A stretch of DNA of 64,000 bases, taken from contig NZ_CP026604.1 in NCBI RefSeq assembly GCF_003063625.1, forward strand, positions 124,001 through 188,000. Direction: 5' to 3'. The notes under the pieces are model-generated. The model was not told the origin of the DNA, did no database searches, and saw only the letters and a program-made list of their open reading frames with translations. Of the stretch, positions 1-8,957 are shown piece after piece; within the stretch, counting starts at the first letter, position 1, and each line of letters starts with the position of its first letter. A program made the translations under genes and the position numbers. This DNA comes from Saccharobesus litoralis. Lineage in GTDB: Bacteria; Pseudomonadota; Gammaproteobacteria; Enterobacterales; Alteromonadaceae.

Positions 1-746
1 ATAACCTGCATGCGCGAATAGTGGGTAAAAATGGCAAAACATTTTGGCGTCGTCCCAAACCTTACCCTGAGGCCCAGTTATTACATTACAAAGCGCCGTT
101 TGATCCATCAAAGGATTACCATACTTATGTAGTAGAGAACCGTAAAGACAAGATTTCATGGTATGTTGATGGCGTATTAGTTGGCTCTAAACCCAATTTA
201 TTTTGGCATCGCCCTATGCGTGTGATTTTATCAATGGGTTTACGCCGCATGTTTATTAAATACAACCCTAAATGTCAAAGAGCGGATCCTAACCCTAATT
301 ATGTTGTACAAGACGGTTATCCTGAAGATGCAACGATGAAAGTTGACTATGTGAAAACATGGAAAGTACAACCGTCACTTTGGTTGCAAAATACTGACAG
401 TCTTAAGTCTGTTAAAGCGGGAAGCACAATCGACGTGCAACTAGGTTATCACGCGGGTAGTGACTATCACGTGGCAGAAAGTGAATACAATGGTTTGTCA
501 TTAAACTTAGTGGAAATGAGTCAATTGGGAGTCGTTGATATTGTCGCTTCAGCTAACGACCCATCTGTTGCTTGGCAAGAGAACCGTTACGCAGGGCAAT
601 CAAACATTAAATTAGATTTAAGCTCAGTTAAACCAAGTAGTGACCTACCAAACGGCAATTTTTATGCATTGTTGCCCGTATTTAAATCGTCTAACGGTCA
701 AGATATATACTTGCGCAAACAAGCTCATAAAATAACATTGCTTTAA
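1..746 (+). CDS. GH16-family glycanase, C-terminal part (5' end outside window)
   Basis: The frame is open to the left edge, so a GTG at 21 is not the real start and the gene begins upstream. About 248 residues are visible. The first ~120 resemble the C-terminal half of a GH16 beta-jelly-roll: the segment YHTYVVENRKDKISWYVDG followed by FWHRPMRVILSMGLR is typical of marine GH16 galactanases (kappa-carrageenase, agarase, porphyranase relatives). The catalytic ExDxxE region is not in the window, so neither activity nor substrate can be read directly. The remaining ~120 residues form an extra beta-rich domain of unknown role. Next downstream is a DgoR-like regulator, and sulfatases, GH2 and GH127 occur elsewhere in the window, which favours a sulfated red-algal galactan as substrate. 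That last point is inference. Confidence 0.75.
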   Translation, partial: NLHARIVGKNGKTFWRRPKPYPEAQLLHYKAPFDPSKDYHTYVVENRKDKISWYVDGVLVGSKPNLFWHRPMRVILSMGLRRMFIKYNPKCQRADPNPNYVVQDGYPEDATMKVDYVKTWKVQPSLWLQNTDSLKSVKAGSTIDVQLGYHAGSDYHVAESEYNGLSLNLVEMSQLGVVDIVASANDPSVAWQENRYAGQSNIKLDLSSVKPSSDLPNGNFYALLPVFKSSNGQDIYLRKQAHKITLL

Positions 747-1337
747 GATTTATACTTTCATAAACCGTCCTGTGTACTCTAGCGAGTACTCCGACACAAA
801 AGTTCTGACATGTTGTTGAGCTCGTTTTTATTAGCAATCTAAGTAGAAAAACGTGTGAGATTAAAGATCCGTTCCATCGTTGGACTGAATTTGGGCCGAA
901 TTTATTTCGGCTAACCCAAGGTTTGCCGATGTAAAATTGACCCTACAATTTAGCAAGTGGTTATAAATTCAACAGTTCAAAACTTTTGAGTTAAGGTGCG
1001 AGTATGATAATTCGCAGGACTGTACTCAATTACATCTATTATCGTTGCACAGCCCCGTTAATTATTAATTTGCATCTAGTTACAAACATCAGCATTTTAT
1101 CTATATGTATGATGTTCCAAAACGCCTAATTTTTACTATTTTTAATTGGCTGCTGTAAATTGTTGCAGTAGAATGGATTTACATGTAAACGCATGTAGCG
1201 CTGACAAACTATATTGGTTTCAACTGTTAACAATATGATTTTGTTAGACTTTACGATCAAACACGCATCAACAGCTGAAAACCCAATAATAAGAAGGCCT
1301 ATAAACATACAGGCTAAGTTTATAAAGCTGTTGAATA
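747..1337. other. Intergenic region upstream of gntR
   Basis: About 590 bases without a convincing gene; one 60-codon minus-strand frame has no family resemblance. Two small hairpins follow the GH16 stop: GTACTC/GAGTAC at 774-789, and a nested stem TTGGG-CCGAA/TTCGG-CCCAA at 891-919. Neither has a T-run. Near 1293-1317, TATAAAC and GTTTATA half-sites lie 11 bases apart and resemble the operator arms found just downstream at 1338. Confidence 0.4.
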
Positions 1338-1358
1338 TATGAACATCCTATGTTTATA
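1338..1358. promoter_or_regulatory. Candidate GntR operator upstream of gntR
   Basis: Inverted repeat with arms TATGAACAT and ATGTTTATA around a 3-base spacer CCT (one arm mismatch), 41 bases before the gntR start. A perfect version lies at 57877-57897 upstream of the GH127 operon, and similarity between the two places extends over about 33 bases including flanking TTGA and TTGT. Its position before the regulator's own gene suggests autoregulation. The assignment to this GntR protein is inference. Confidence 0.7.
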
Positions 1359-1398
1359 TTATTGTAACGAGAGTTTTAAATAATAGTAAAAATTAGCC

Positions 1399-2136
1399 AT
1401 GAGTGAATTAGTTTATTACGATCTTAAACGCGCAGCGACCATGACACCGAGTTTATCGGTTCAGGTTGCTCGTGAGTTAGGTCGCCGTATTGTTGCAGGT
1501 ACTTACGAGCCTGATACGTTAATTGATGACGAGAATGCGCTGGCTCAACGTTATCAAGTGAGCCGCGTTGTTATTCGCGATGCAGTTAAAATATTAGTGG
1601 GTAAGGGGTTATTAGATGTTCGCCGGGGGATTGGTACGCGTGTTCGTCCACGTAACCAATGGATTCTACTCGACGATGATGTTCTGGCTTGGCATATTAC
1701 TGCGCCACCTAATGAACATTTTTTGACTCAGTTAATGGACATTCGCCGTTCGTTTGAACCTAAAGCGGCACGTTGGGCGGCCGAGCGTGCAACTGACGAA
1801 AACTTGAAAGAAATAGAAGCGGCTTTAGTGGGCATGGAGCAAGAAAAAGGCTCTATTGAAAACTTTATTATTGCTGATGCGCTTTTCCACCGTTCAGTTT
1901 TGCGCGCAGCTCATAATGAATTTTTAACCGCGATGGAAGGCGTTATTTATTCTGCGCTATTGGTGAGTGTGCGCATTACTAACCAAGATCCACGTGAAAA
2001 CGAAACTTCAATTCCATTTCATCGCGAAGTTTATGAAGCGATTGCCGCTAAAGATGGTGACAAAGCAGAGCGTTTAACAGAAGCTTTATTAGGTGACGCG
2101 ACAGCGCGTTTGAAAGATAAAGACTTTAAAGCTTAA
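1399..2136 (+). CDS. GntR/FadR-subfamily (FCD) transcriptional regulator, DgoR-like
   Basis: 245 residues. The N-terminal winged helix-turn-helix spans roughly residues 15-80 (ALAQRYQVSRVVIRDAVKIL), followed by the linker PRNQWILLDDDVLAW, which is characteristic of DgoR-type regulators of galactonate-like sugar acids. The C-terminal FCD domain keeps the ligand/metal pattern DALFH (D-x3-H) and a later histidine in FHREVYEA. Proteins of this family repress sugar-acid operons and are released by a sugar-acid effector. A palindrome sits directly upstream and a near-identical one precedes the GH127/enolase/ALDH operon, so the likely effector is an anhydrogalactonate- or galactonate-type acid (inference). 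The ATG start gives the full helix-turn-helix; no strong Shine-Dalgarno is visible. A bidirectional-type terminator follows the stop. Confidence 0.88.
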   Translation: MSELVYYDLKRAATMTPSLSVQVARELGRRIVAGTYEPDTLIDDENALAQRYQVSRVVIRDAVKILVGKGLLDVRRGIGTRVRPRNQWILLDDDVLAWHITAPPNEHFLTQLMDIRRSFEPKAARWAAERATDENLKEIEAALVGMEQEKGSIENFIIADALFHRSVLRAAHNEFLTAMEGVIYSALLVSVRITNQDPRENETSIPFHREVYEAIAAKDGDKAERLTEALLGDATARLKDKDFKA

Positions 2137-2150
2137 TCGCATTCCATATT

Positions 2151-2184
2151 AAAAAGGAAGCTAACTGGTATCGGCTTCCTTTTT
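2151..2184. terminator. Rho-independent terminator, probably bidirectional
   Basis: Perfect 11-base stem AAAAAGGAAGC / GCTTCCTTTTT with a 12-base loop, A-rich on one side and T-rich on the other. It lies between the convergent gntR (ends 2136) and the metalloprotease gene (ends 2205) and can serve both. Confidence 0.9.
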
Positions 2185-2204
2185 CTATTGTTCTTCTGTT
2201 GTTT

Positions 2205-5200
2205 TTACTGTTTTGCTGTCTTACCCAAGCAAAATTGTCTATTTAGGTACATACAACACAGTAATGCCAGTAGCCACCAATTTAATGAACCGCCGCCGCT
2301 ACTACTATTACTATTGTTGTTATCTGTATTATTGCTTGCGCTAGAGACAGTAACCCGCACACTGGCGCTGGCGGTCGCGCCATCTTGATCTTGAATACTG
2401 TAGTTGATGATTTCGTTGCTGGCGGTGCTAGGGGCAAAATAGCGAATTTGATTATTGATTATCTCTATTTGGCCATTGCCGGTTATTGTCGCGTCGACAA
2501 TCGTAAGGGTATTGCTTTCTATATCGCTGTCGTTTGCCAATACGTTGATATCTATCGTATTACCGGCTTGTACACTGGCGGTGTCATTACTCGCTATTGG
2601 TAAATCGTTAATGGCATTAACGGTAATTGTGGCTAATTTTTCGTTGCTGTTCGATATACCGTCATTCACTTTAATTGGCACTAACAAATTGCCATTAAAA
2701 TTTACATTTGGCGTGATTGTGGTGCCAGATACTTGATAATCATTACCTGCGGTAATCATGATGGTTAATGGATCTTGGTCGTCATTACTGACATCGAGAT
2801 CGGCTAATTTAATGGTGATGGCCGTATCTTCGTTGGTTGTGAGTGGTAAAATAGCGTTAAGTACGGGGACTGTGTCAACAAAGTTCACTGTGACTGTGAC
2901 GGAGCCTGTGCTAGTCCCCCCCTGATTGTCGCTCACTTGATAACTAAAGGTTTCGTTAGTAATGGCGCTGTTGGCATTAAAGCGGATCTGATTATTTTCA
3001 ATGGAAACCGTATGGACTCCGGTGTAATTAATACTAGCCAATGTTAAAGGATCAGACTCAATATCAGTGTCATTGGCGAGAACATCGATTAAGTTACTGG
3101 TGTTGTCCGCCAATGTTGCGTTATCGCGAGCGACTAAAGGGGCATCGTTGACAGGCGTGACAGTTAAATTAAATGAGAAAGTATCACTGTCTAATTCACC
3201 ATCGTTAACCTTGGCCGATACGGTTAAATTGCCGTTGAAGTTATTAGCTGGGGTAATTTGGTTATTTTGCACCGTATAGTTGTCGCCATTGAGTACTATT
3301 AGACTCAGCGCATCATTTTCAGTGTCTTGGGTTGTAAATTGATTGATAGATAACGTGATAGGCATATCTTCGTTAGTCGTTAGATTATCAACTCCTTGAA
3401 TAATTGGCTTAGTATTGCTAGCGGCTACCGTAAAACTAAGTTGCCCTGTGGCTGTGCCGCCGTCTGTATCACTGACGGTATAGATTAAGCTATCGGCCCC
3501 GACTGTATCACTTGCCACTATCTGAATTTGATTATTAACTTGGCTTACGCTGTGGGGGCCAGTGTAAGTAATTTGGCTGATCTGTAATAAGTTGTTGGCG
3601 GTTTCAGTATCATTGTCGTTGGCGAGCACGTCAAACTTCAGTGTTTGACCTGTTAGCAAGCTTGCAACGTCGTCAACTGTGGTTGGTAGGGCATTAATTG
3701 TGATCAACATAGTGGCTTGACTACTTGTATTATTACTTTCGTCACTGACTGTTAAACCGACGGATAAACTCCCTGAAAATTGATCGTTGGGGATCACCGT
3801 TGTCCCTTGTACTTGATAGTTGTTGCCTTCTAAGACATTGAGCGTAAATACTGTGCTGTCGTTGTCATCAATAGTGACATCGTTGAGCGATAAGGTAATG
3901 TTGTCACCTTGGTTCATTTTCTTAGTGGTAACTTGCCTAATATCTGGGGTATCTTGCACCTGAGTATTACTGATTGATAAACGGGCGGGGGCAATATTGT
4001 AAAATACATTGTCGCTACATTTGACCATAACACGGGCTTGATTCACGTCAATGTTAGGTACGGTAACTGTTTCATTGCCATCGTTAGCTGTTTGGATGGT
4101 TAACGCCTGAGTAAAGGTTATGCCATTATCGGTTGATAACATAATATCCACTTGGCTACAGGATATTGGTGCTTGATCTGTGTTAGCGACTTGCCAATTA
4201 ATCGTTAAGTTATCATTGCCATTTAAACTTTTATTAATCGCAGGTGAGGTGACAGTGAATGGACCCGCACTGGCTTCGACCTGTATTTGTGTACTATCGT
4301 CGCCAATACCGCCTTTATTGTCTCGTGATAAAAAGCGAAAATTAAGTGTGCGATCCGTTAATGGGTAGGTTTCTCCTAACACTAAATTGCCATCAATTAC
4401 ATCCTGTAGGCGAGGAAAGTAACGGACTTTGCTGTTACCGGGTTGATAGGCGCGAAATAATGGGCGAGTGCCATCATCAATCATATCGGCAGGAGAACTT
4501 GATGCTAAGCCTTTGTCGAATTGTTCCCAGCTATAGGTTAATACATCATTGTCGGCGTCTGTCGCGTTGCCAGTTAAAACAAAAGGGGTATTGGCAGGAA
4601 TAGTAAAGTCTTGCCCTGCATTGCTAATGGGCGCATGGTTTAATGAATTTGATGTATTACCACAGGTTGCGCCAGCACCATTGTTAACAAAGTTGTTTAT
4701 TTCATCGAGGGAAATAGAATGAAAAAAAGCCAAAGAGCCGGATTCAATATTTTGTGAATCACAAATACCAGCATAAGACATAATACTTGAACCGCTGCCT
4801 GTTTCGTAGGCGGTTGATGCATTGCGCGAGCCATCGCAAAATTCGTCAGTACCGTTAAAGCTATGATTCGCGCCCATTTGGTGACCGATTTCATGCGAAG
4901 CTAATTCAACCGCAAAGACATCACCAGTTGGGTTTTCTAGTCCGGTTGCGGCAGAGGCTTTGTGGCCCGTTAAACAAGTTACCCCAACACCGGCTAACCC
5001 GCCGTTACCGGTTAAAAATACATGACCAATGTCATAGTTTGCATCTCCAATTTGCGTGTCCAGTAAGGTTTGGTTAGCGGTTAAATCTGCTTCCTCTGGT
5101 GAATTAGCAAAAGGATCTGTGTTCGCGTTAGTTTGTAATAATGTTGAATTATTGGCTATTAGCTGAAATTGGATGCCAAACTCTTGTTGGTAAACTTGGT

Positions 5201-5921
5201 TAACGCGATTCATAGTCGTGACGATGGCATTTTGCGCGGCAGAAACACTACCAAAAAAATCTGTGTATTCAGCTGATGATGCGATGGCGATCCGATAAGT
5301 GATATTTTGCAAGGTGGTATTGCTGTCTGTAAATGAGCCTCGTTTGGCAAGGGTAATTGGCGTGGGCTGAAAATGCTGGATCACAGAGTCAACGAAGCGT
5401 AATTTTTGTTTCGGTTGCGGATAAAATGCCACTAGATCGGGAGACCCTTTGATTGCATCAATAAAATAAAGCTCGCCATTAATTTGATACATACCATTAA
5501 AACCCAATTCACCTATATCAAACCGTCCCGTATTTTGTTCCGCGCCTACTTGAGTGCCTTTAAAGGTATAAATGCTAGGAGTAAAGGAATGAAAGCTTGA
5601 TGCGTAGATAGGCGAATAGCTTATTTTATATTGTATGGTTTGGTTATTGGGGGCCGGTAAGGTGATAACTAAAGCTGATGAGTCTGAGTGAGTTGCTAAC
5701 AGTGTTAATTGGTTTTTAATGATTGAGACATCAGTTTGTAAATAAGATTCATCTAGCCGTTGTGCACTGGGGTGCAAAGCTACACTGTCTTGTTTGCCTG
5801 CTAGTTTTATCCATTGCCAATTTTGCTGACTATTGGCTAAAACTAAGTGTGATTTAAAAATGTGAGCAAGCAAGATAAATAAAAACAGACGGAATAATGT
5901 GGTTTTCATAGTGAACTTCAT
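2205..5921 (-). CDS. Secreted M12B (reprolysin-like) zinc metalloprotease with multiple cadherin/Ig-like repeats and GlyGly-CTERM tail
   Basis: 1238 residues. An N-terminal signal peptide (about residues 1-29, hydrophobic FRLFLFILLAHIF) is followed by a propeptide-like region. The metzincin zinc site HEIGHQMGANH (H343, E344, H347, H353) fits reprolysin family M12B (HExxHxxGxxH). After the catalytic domain come a PKD/REJ-like segment near residue 435 (DNDVLTYSWEQF) and several ~100-residue VCBS/cadherin-like modules recognisable by the repeated NDAP, NFNGNL and VLANDTDIES motifs. The C-terminus has a Ser/Asn-rich linker, GGGSLNWW, a hydrophobic helix and a basic end, the layout of a GlyGly-CTERM signal processed by rhombosortase after type II secretion. 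The basic tail (LNRQFCLGKTAKQ) is less arginine-rich than usual. It is expected at the cell surface or in the medium, degrading proteins. M1 and M5 are both possible starts. Confidence 0.9.
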   Translation of the reverse strand: MKFTMKTTLFRLFLFILLAHIFKSHLVLANSQQNWQWIKLAGKQDSVALHPSAQRLDESYLQTDVSIIKNQLTLLATHSDSSALVITLPAPNNQTIQYKISYSPIYASSFHSFTPSIYTFKGTQVGAEQNTGRFDIGELGFNGMYQINGELYFIDAIKGSPDLVAFYPQPKQKLRFVDSVIQHFQPTPITLAKRGSFTDSNTTLQNITYRIAIASSAEYTDFFGSVSAAQNAIVTTMNRVNQVYQQEFGIQFQLIANNSTLLQTNANTDPFANSPEEADLTANQTLLDTQIGDANYDIGHVFLTGNGGLAGVGVTCLTGHKASAATGLENPTGDVFAVELASHEIGHQMGANHSFNGTDEFCDGSRNASTAYETGSGSSIMSYAGICDSQNIESGSLAFFHSISLDEINNFVNNGAGATCGNTSNSLNHAPISNAGQDFTIPANTPFVLTGNATDADNDVLTYSWEQFDKGLASSSPADMIDDGTRPLFRAYQPGNSKVRYFPRLQDVIDGNLVLGETYPLTDRTLNFRFLSRDNKGGIGDDSTQIQVEASAGPFTVTSPAINKSLNGNDNLTINWQVANTDQAPISCSQVDIMLSTDNGITFTQALTIQTANDGNETVTVPNIDVNQARVMVKCSDNVFYNIAPARLSISNTQVQDTPDIRQVTTKKMNQGDNITLSLNDVTIDDNDSTVFTLNVLEGNNYQVQGTTVIPNDQFSGSLSVGLTVSDESNNTSSQATMLITINALPTTVDDVASLLTGQTLKFDVLANDNDTETANNLLQISQITYTGPHSVSQVNNQIQIVASDTVGADSLIYTVSDTDGGTATGQLSFTVAASNTKPIIQGVDNLTTNEDMPITLSINQFTTQDTENDALSLIVLNGDNYTVQNNQITPANNFNGNLTVSAKVNDGELDSDTFSFNLTVTPVNDAPLVARDNATLADNTSNLIDVLANDTDIESDPLTLASINYTGVHTVSIENNQIRFNANSAITNETFSYQVSDNQGGTSTGSVTVTVNFVDTVPVLNAILPLTTNEDTAITIKLADLDVSNDDQDPLTIMITAGNDYQVSGTTITPNVNFNGNLLVPIKVNDGISNSNEKLATITVNAINDLPIASNDTASVQAGNTIDINVLANDSDIESNTLTIVDATITGNGQIEIINNQIRYFAPSTASNEIINYSIQDQDGATASASVRVTVSSASNNTDNNNSNSSSGGGSLNWWLLALLCCMYLNRQFCLGKTAKQ

Positions 5922-6080
5922 GAATATAGTGGGAGTGGGTCAGCGCGCTTTAATTAATTTAGTGTAGTCGAAAATGACTATAGGCGTATTAGAAACGACG
6001 AAGGTTTATCGGTAATTGTGACTGAGTTAAATTAAATTGTTAAATTGAGGTCGCCAAAGGGCTATGGGCAAGAACGAACT

Positions 6081-6116
6081 AAACGATATTGGCGGAGTTA
6101 ATTGCCAATATCGTTT
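6081..6116 (-). terminator. Hairpin downstream of tetR
   Basis: Perfect 13-base stem AAACGATATTGGC / GCCAATATCGTTT with a 10-base loop, 32 bases past the stop of the minus-strand TetR gene. The T-tract on the minus strand is short (TTTAGTT). A second small palindrome, TTAATAGT/ACTATTAA, lies at about 6133-6151, overlapping the end of the gene. Confidence 0.6.
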
Positions 6117-6147
6117 AATTTAATGGGTATAGTTAATAGTATAACTA

Positions 6148-6864
6148 TTAATTAAATAGTTTACCTAATTTCCAGAAACCACCGCCTTTAGACGTATTTT
6201 GTTCCAGGTAACCAACCCAGAGTTGCGCTAAAGACTGTTTGGCTTCCATACTAAATTCAGGTTGCAATACAGTGAGGTTAGGTGAAGATAATATTTCTGC
6301 TAGCTTTTCTGGCGGTGTCGAAATTTGCCACAAGCCTAGTAACATAGCGTAACTTCTCACCAGTAATTGACTACAGGTTTCATCATCTTCTATTTCAAGT
6401 TTTTTTGCTAATTCTTGACCAGTCACTTGTACCATTTGAGCCATACGGTTTTTAAATGCGATTAAAATATCTTTATCGACATTTTGTTCAATAACCGAAT
6501 GACTTAGGCTGGCTAAACGGAAAAATTGAGGCTGTTGTTCAACGTAGTGGCAAAGCGCTTGGATTATATGATCAGCATCGGGTTTATCTTCGGTAATTGC
6601 GCCGGTTATATCGGCATACCAATTTTTGTAGTGCTGCTCTAATAACGCTAAAAATATCTCTTCTTTACTTTTGAAATATAAATAAACGGTTCCTTTAGCT
6701 ATTCCGGAATGGTTAGCGATTGCAGCAGCTGTAGGTAATAAGTCAGGATCTAAATCAAACAGCTGAGCAGCAGTTGTTAAGATAAGTTCGCGTTTTTGCT
6801 CTTTATCTTTGGCTGAGCGAGCACGTTTACTTTTTTCTTGGGGGGCTGGAGCTTCGGCAAGCAT
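6148..6864 (-). CDS. TetR/AcrR-family transcriptional regulator
   Basis: 238 residues. After a basic N-terminus (KSKRARSAKDKEQKRE) comes the TetR DNA-binding domain at about residues 25-75, with the typical helix-turn-helix and TVYLYFKSKEEIFLALLEQHY. The C-terminal ~150 residues are the helical ligand-binding/dimerisation domain, which resembles no specific subfamily I can name. No obvious target operon is adjacent: the gene upstream on the other side is separated by a repeat-rich 750-base gap and the downstream gene is a protease. The ligand is unknown. Confidence 0.88.
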   Translation of the reverse strand: MLAEAPAPQEKSKRARSAKDKEQKRELILTTAAQLFDLDPDLLPTAAAIANHSGIAKGTVYLYFKSKEEIFLALLEQHYKNWYADITGAITEDKPDADHIIQALCHYVEQQPQFFRLASLSHSVIEQNVDKDILIAFKNRMAQMVQVTGQELAKKLEIEDDETCSQLLVRSYAMLLGLWQISTPPEKLAEILSSPNLTVLQPEFSMEAKQSLAQLWVGYLEQNTSKGGGFWKLGKLFN

Positions 6865-7059
6865 AGCAAATATCCTTATTATAAAAATCTTCGGTAAATC
6901 GCATGTTATTTACCTTATCAGCATCTCGGAATTACACGAAAATACGAGTTGTAGACTCAGATTATTTTTTAAACTATATGATGAGGGTTCATTTTGCAAA
7001 TGTCTTGCTAAAAATCAATGAACTTTATCGGAATAATAAGATACTAAAATAAACTAATA

Positions 7060-7411
7060 TAGTCTTTTCGCTCAGGTTTTATGGTTCATTGTCAGCGCTT
7101 ACTCTCGACTTTGCTTACATGGATGTAAGTACTTAGGTTTCGTCGGGAACAGGAAACCTGTGGCTCCTGCGTCGTCCTAATACCTAAATCCACTTTCTTC
7201 CATTGAGAGCGGCAGCCCCAATCACATAATAAAGCATATGCTCAGGGATCTCGAAGCTTGCCTGCATGGATGCAGGTACCAAAAGTAGGCGCTTTAAGCG
7301 AGGGGCGAGAGCAGGGCGCGGTAGCTTTGACGGCTTTGCTTACAGGGATGTAAGTACTTAGGTTTCGTCTGGAACTAGAAGCCTGCCCCTAAAACCCGAT
7401 CGCTTAGACTA
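7060..7411 (-). mobile_element. MITE-1 copy A (interrupted, 352 bp)
   Basis: Starts TAGTCTTTTCGCTCAGG and ends CGATCGCTTAGACTA, matching both ends of the 125-bp MITE-1 consensus (copies at 8760, 21909, 24499) in reverse orientation. The interior is expanded: a ~45-base segment beginning GACTTTGCTTACATGGATG near 7112 recurs in variant form near 7329, and 7258-7330 is MITE-2 core sequence. TA dinucleotides occur at both ends, as expected for TA-targeting (IS630/Tc1-like) elements. No coding capacity. The 755-base gap 6865-7620 holds nothing else I recognise. Confidence 0.75.
7258..7330 (-). repeat. MITE-2 core fragment embedded in MITE-1 copy A
   Basis: The segment from GCCTGCATGGATGCAGGTAC through the GCGGTAGCTT stretch is the reverse complement of 57449-57520 inside the intact MITE-2 element, with only a few changes. 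The MITE-2 terminal repeats are absent, so this is an internal patch and not a clean insertion. Confidence 0.7.
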
Positions 7412-7620
7412 ATAGTTTAAGCCAAGTTATTAATTTAACAGGCGTTATCATATCCTATTTTTGTCGCTGCCAACTTGATTAACAATTACAGCTAATAATT
7501 AAAGCGTGAGCTTGTCGTCATTTACGTAACTTAATCGTAATTTTTAACTTAAATTGTTAGTTAAATTGTATTAATTGGTATATTGTGTAGATATTAAATA
7601 GCGTGCTGAGGTTGTACTAA

Positions 7621-8628
7621 ATGGCTATTAAACGTAGAGAATCTGTTAGCGAAGCAAATGACTTAATGACAAAAGCTATTGCTTTATTGCGAAACTGGGA
7701 AGTACCGACAGACCCCATTAATTTTGCTGTTGCTTACGAAGTAGCAAAAGGGACAAATAAAGGGCTCATGGAAAAGTATGAGTTATTTATGTTTAGCGGC
7801 AGAAAAGTTGATAATTATTGTTTAGAGCAATGGCAACTTGAGTTTTTACAATCGCAACAACTGAATCAAGCAGGTTTAATATCCAGTTTAGATAAAGTAT
7901 TAACTGATGTTCAAAACCATGTGCGCACTAGCGGCGGTTCAGTAGACAACTTTTTAACTGATATTGATTCAAGTATGAGTCAGTTAAGTGGCATTAAAAA
8001 TGCTGATGATATCAAAACACCTCTTAAATCTATTTTAACCGCGACTCAAACATTAAAGTCTGAACATGATCAATTGAAAGATCAGTTAGCGGTTTCTCAA
8101 TCTGAATCTCAAGCTCTCAAATCTGAATTAGATAAATTACAACGAGAAGCAACGACGGATACGTTAACCAGTTTACTTAACCGTAGAGGGCTAGAGCAGT
8201 ATTTGCAATCGGTAGGTTCCAAAACCATGAAAGCCATGGTGCTGGATATTGATCACTTTAAACGTTTTAATGATACTTTTGGCCACCTTATTGGCGATGT
8301 TGTTATTGCAAAAGTAGCTGATCAATTAAATAAAGCGCTGCCAGACGACGCTAAAGCGATACGCTATGGTGGAGAGGAATTTGTTGTAGTTAGCCCCGAG
8401 CAAAACTTAGATGCAATGAAAGCGTTAGCTGAGCGTATTCGTTTGAAAGTTTCTAGTATGAAGTTGATTAATGGTAAAACTAAAGAAAGATTACCTACCA
8501 TTACGGTTTCATTAGGCGTTGCTGAGCAATCTAAAGATGAAACTTTCGAGGCCCTTATTTCACGTGCGGATGAAGCTCTATACAAAGCAAAAGAAAATGG
8601 TCGAAACCAAGTTCAACTAGCCATTTAA
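7621..8628 (+). CDS. GGDEF diguanylate cyclase (soluble, coiled-coil N-terminus)
   Basis: 335 residues, no signal peptide or membrane segment. Residues ~1-125 form an uncharacterised helical domain. Residues ~130-175 are a heptad-like coiled coil (LKSEHDQLKDQLAVSQSE). The GGDEF domain (~175-330) carries the catalytic loop RYGGEEF and the usual TDTLTSLLNRRGL entry motif, so it should make cyclic di-GMP from two GTP. At the inhibitory I-site position (RxxD upstream of GGEEF) the sequence reads PDDAKAIR, so the arginine is missing and product inhibition is probably weak. A clear Shine-Dalgarno (TGAGG) lies 8-12 bases before the ATG. It is monocistronic, with a hairpin downstream. Confidence 0.92.
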   Translation: MAIKRRESVSEANDLMTKAIALLRNWEVPTDPINFAVAYEVAKGTNKGLMEKYELFMFSGRKVDNYCLEQWQLEFLQSQQLNQAGLISSLDKVLTDVQNHVRTSGGSVDNFLTDIDSSMSQLSGIKNADDIKTPLKSILTATQTLKSEHDQLKDQLAVSQSESQALKSELDKLQREATTDTLTSLLNRRGLEQYLQSVGSKTMKAMVLDIDHFKRFNDTFGHLIGDVVIAKVADQLNKALPDDAKAIRYGGEEFVVVSPEQNLDAMKALAERIRLKVSSMKLINGKTKERLPTITVSLGVAEQSKDETFEALISRADEALYKAKENGRNQVQLAI

Positions 8629-8650
8629 CGTTAATTCTAACAGCCTTATT

Positions 8651-8677
8651 TAATAGGCCGAAAAAGCAGGCCTATTA
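8651..8677 (+). terminator. Terminator-like hairpin after diguanylate cyclase
   Basis: Perfect 9-base stem TAATAGGCC / GGCCTATTA, 22 bases after the stop codon, followed by a moderately T-rich stretch (TTTCCATCTTGTTTT). Confidence 0.65.
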
Positions 8678-8759
8678 TTTCCATCTTGTTTTATTGTTGA
8701 CATTAATAAGTTAACTCTTGTCCTTCCCCGATAACTGAGCTAATCTGTTGTTAACAGTC

Positions 8760-8884
8760 TAGTCAAAGCGATCAGGTTTTAGGGGAAGCCGTCAAGCTTC
8801 GAGACCCCATGAGCATATGCTCTATTATGTGATTGGGGTGAGTAAGCGCCGACAATGAACCATAAAACCTGAGCGAGAAGACTA
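8760..8884 (+). mobile_element. MITE-1 copy B (125 bp)
   Basis: Complete copy of the 125-bp element running TAGTCAAAGCGATCAGG to GCGAGAAGACTA. It differs from copy C by about three substitutions with no indels. The ends form an imperfect terminal inverted repeat (TAGTCnnnnCGnTCAGGTnTTA). The centre holds a palindrome GAGCATATGCTC inside a larger CCCCA...TGGGG stem. Confidence 0.85.
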
Positions 8885-8957
8885 TATTTCAATGGAATGA
8901 ATGTTCAATATATATTTAGCTGAGCAAATTTTATGAAAGTACTTTGCCAGTTATAGA

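Noticed and set aside
21-23. GTG at 21 as start of the GH16 gene
   Set aside because: The frame is open to base 1 and the GH16 catalytic region must lie upstream, so the gene is cut by the window edge.
1126-1308. 60-codon minus-strand frame upstream of gntR
   Set aside because: No family resemblance, no Shine-Dalgarno, and it overlaps probable regulatory DNA.
2188-4603. Several plus-strand frames opposite the metalloprotease gene
   Set aside because: Low-complexity antisense shadows of a clear 1238-residue gene with domains and signal peptide.
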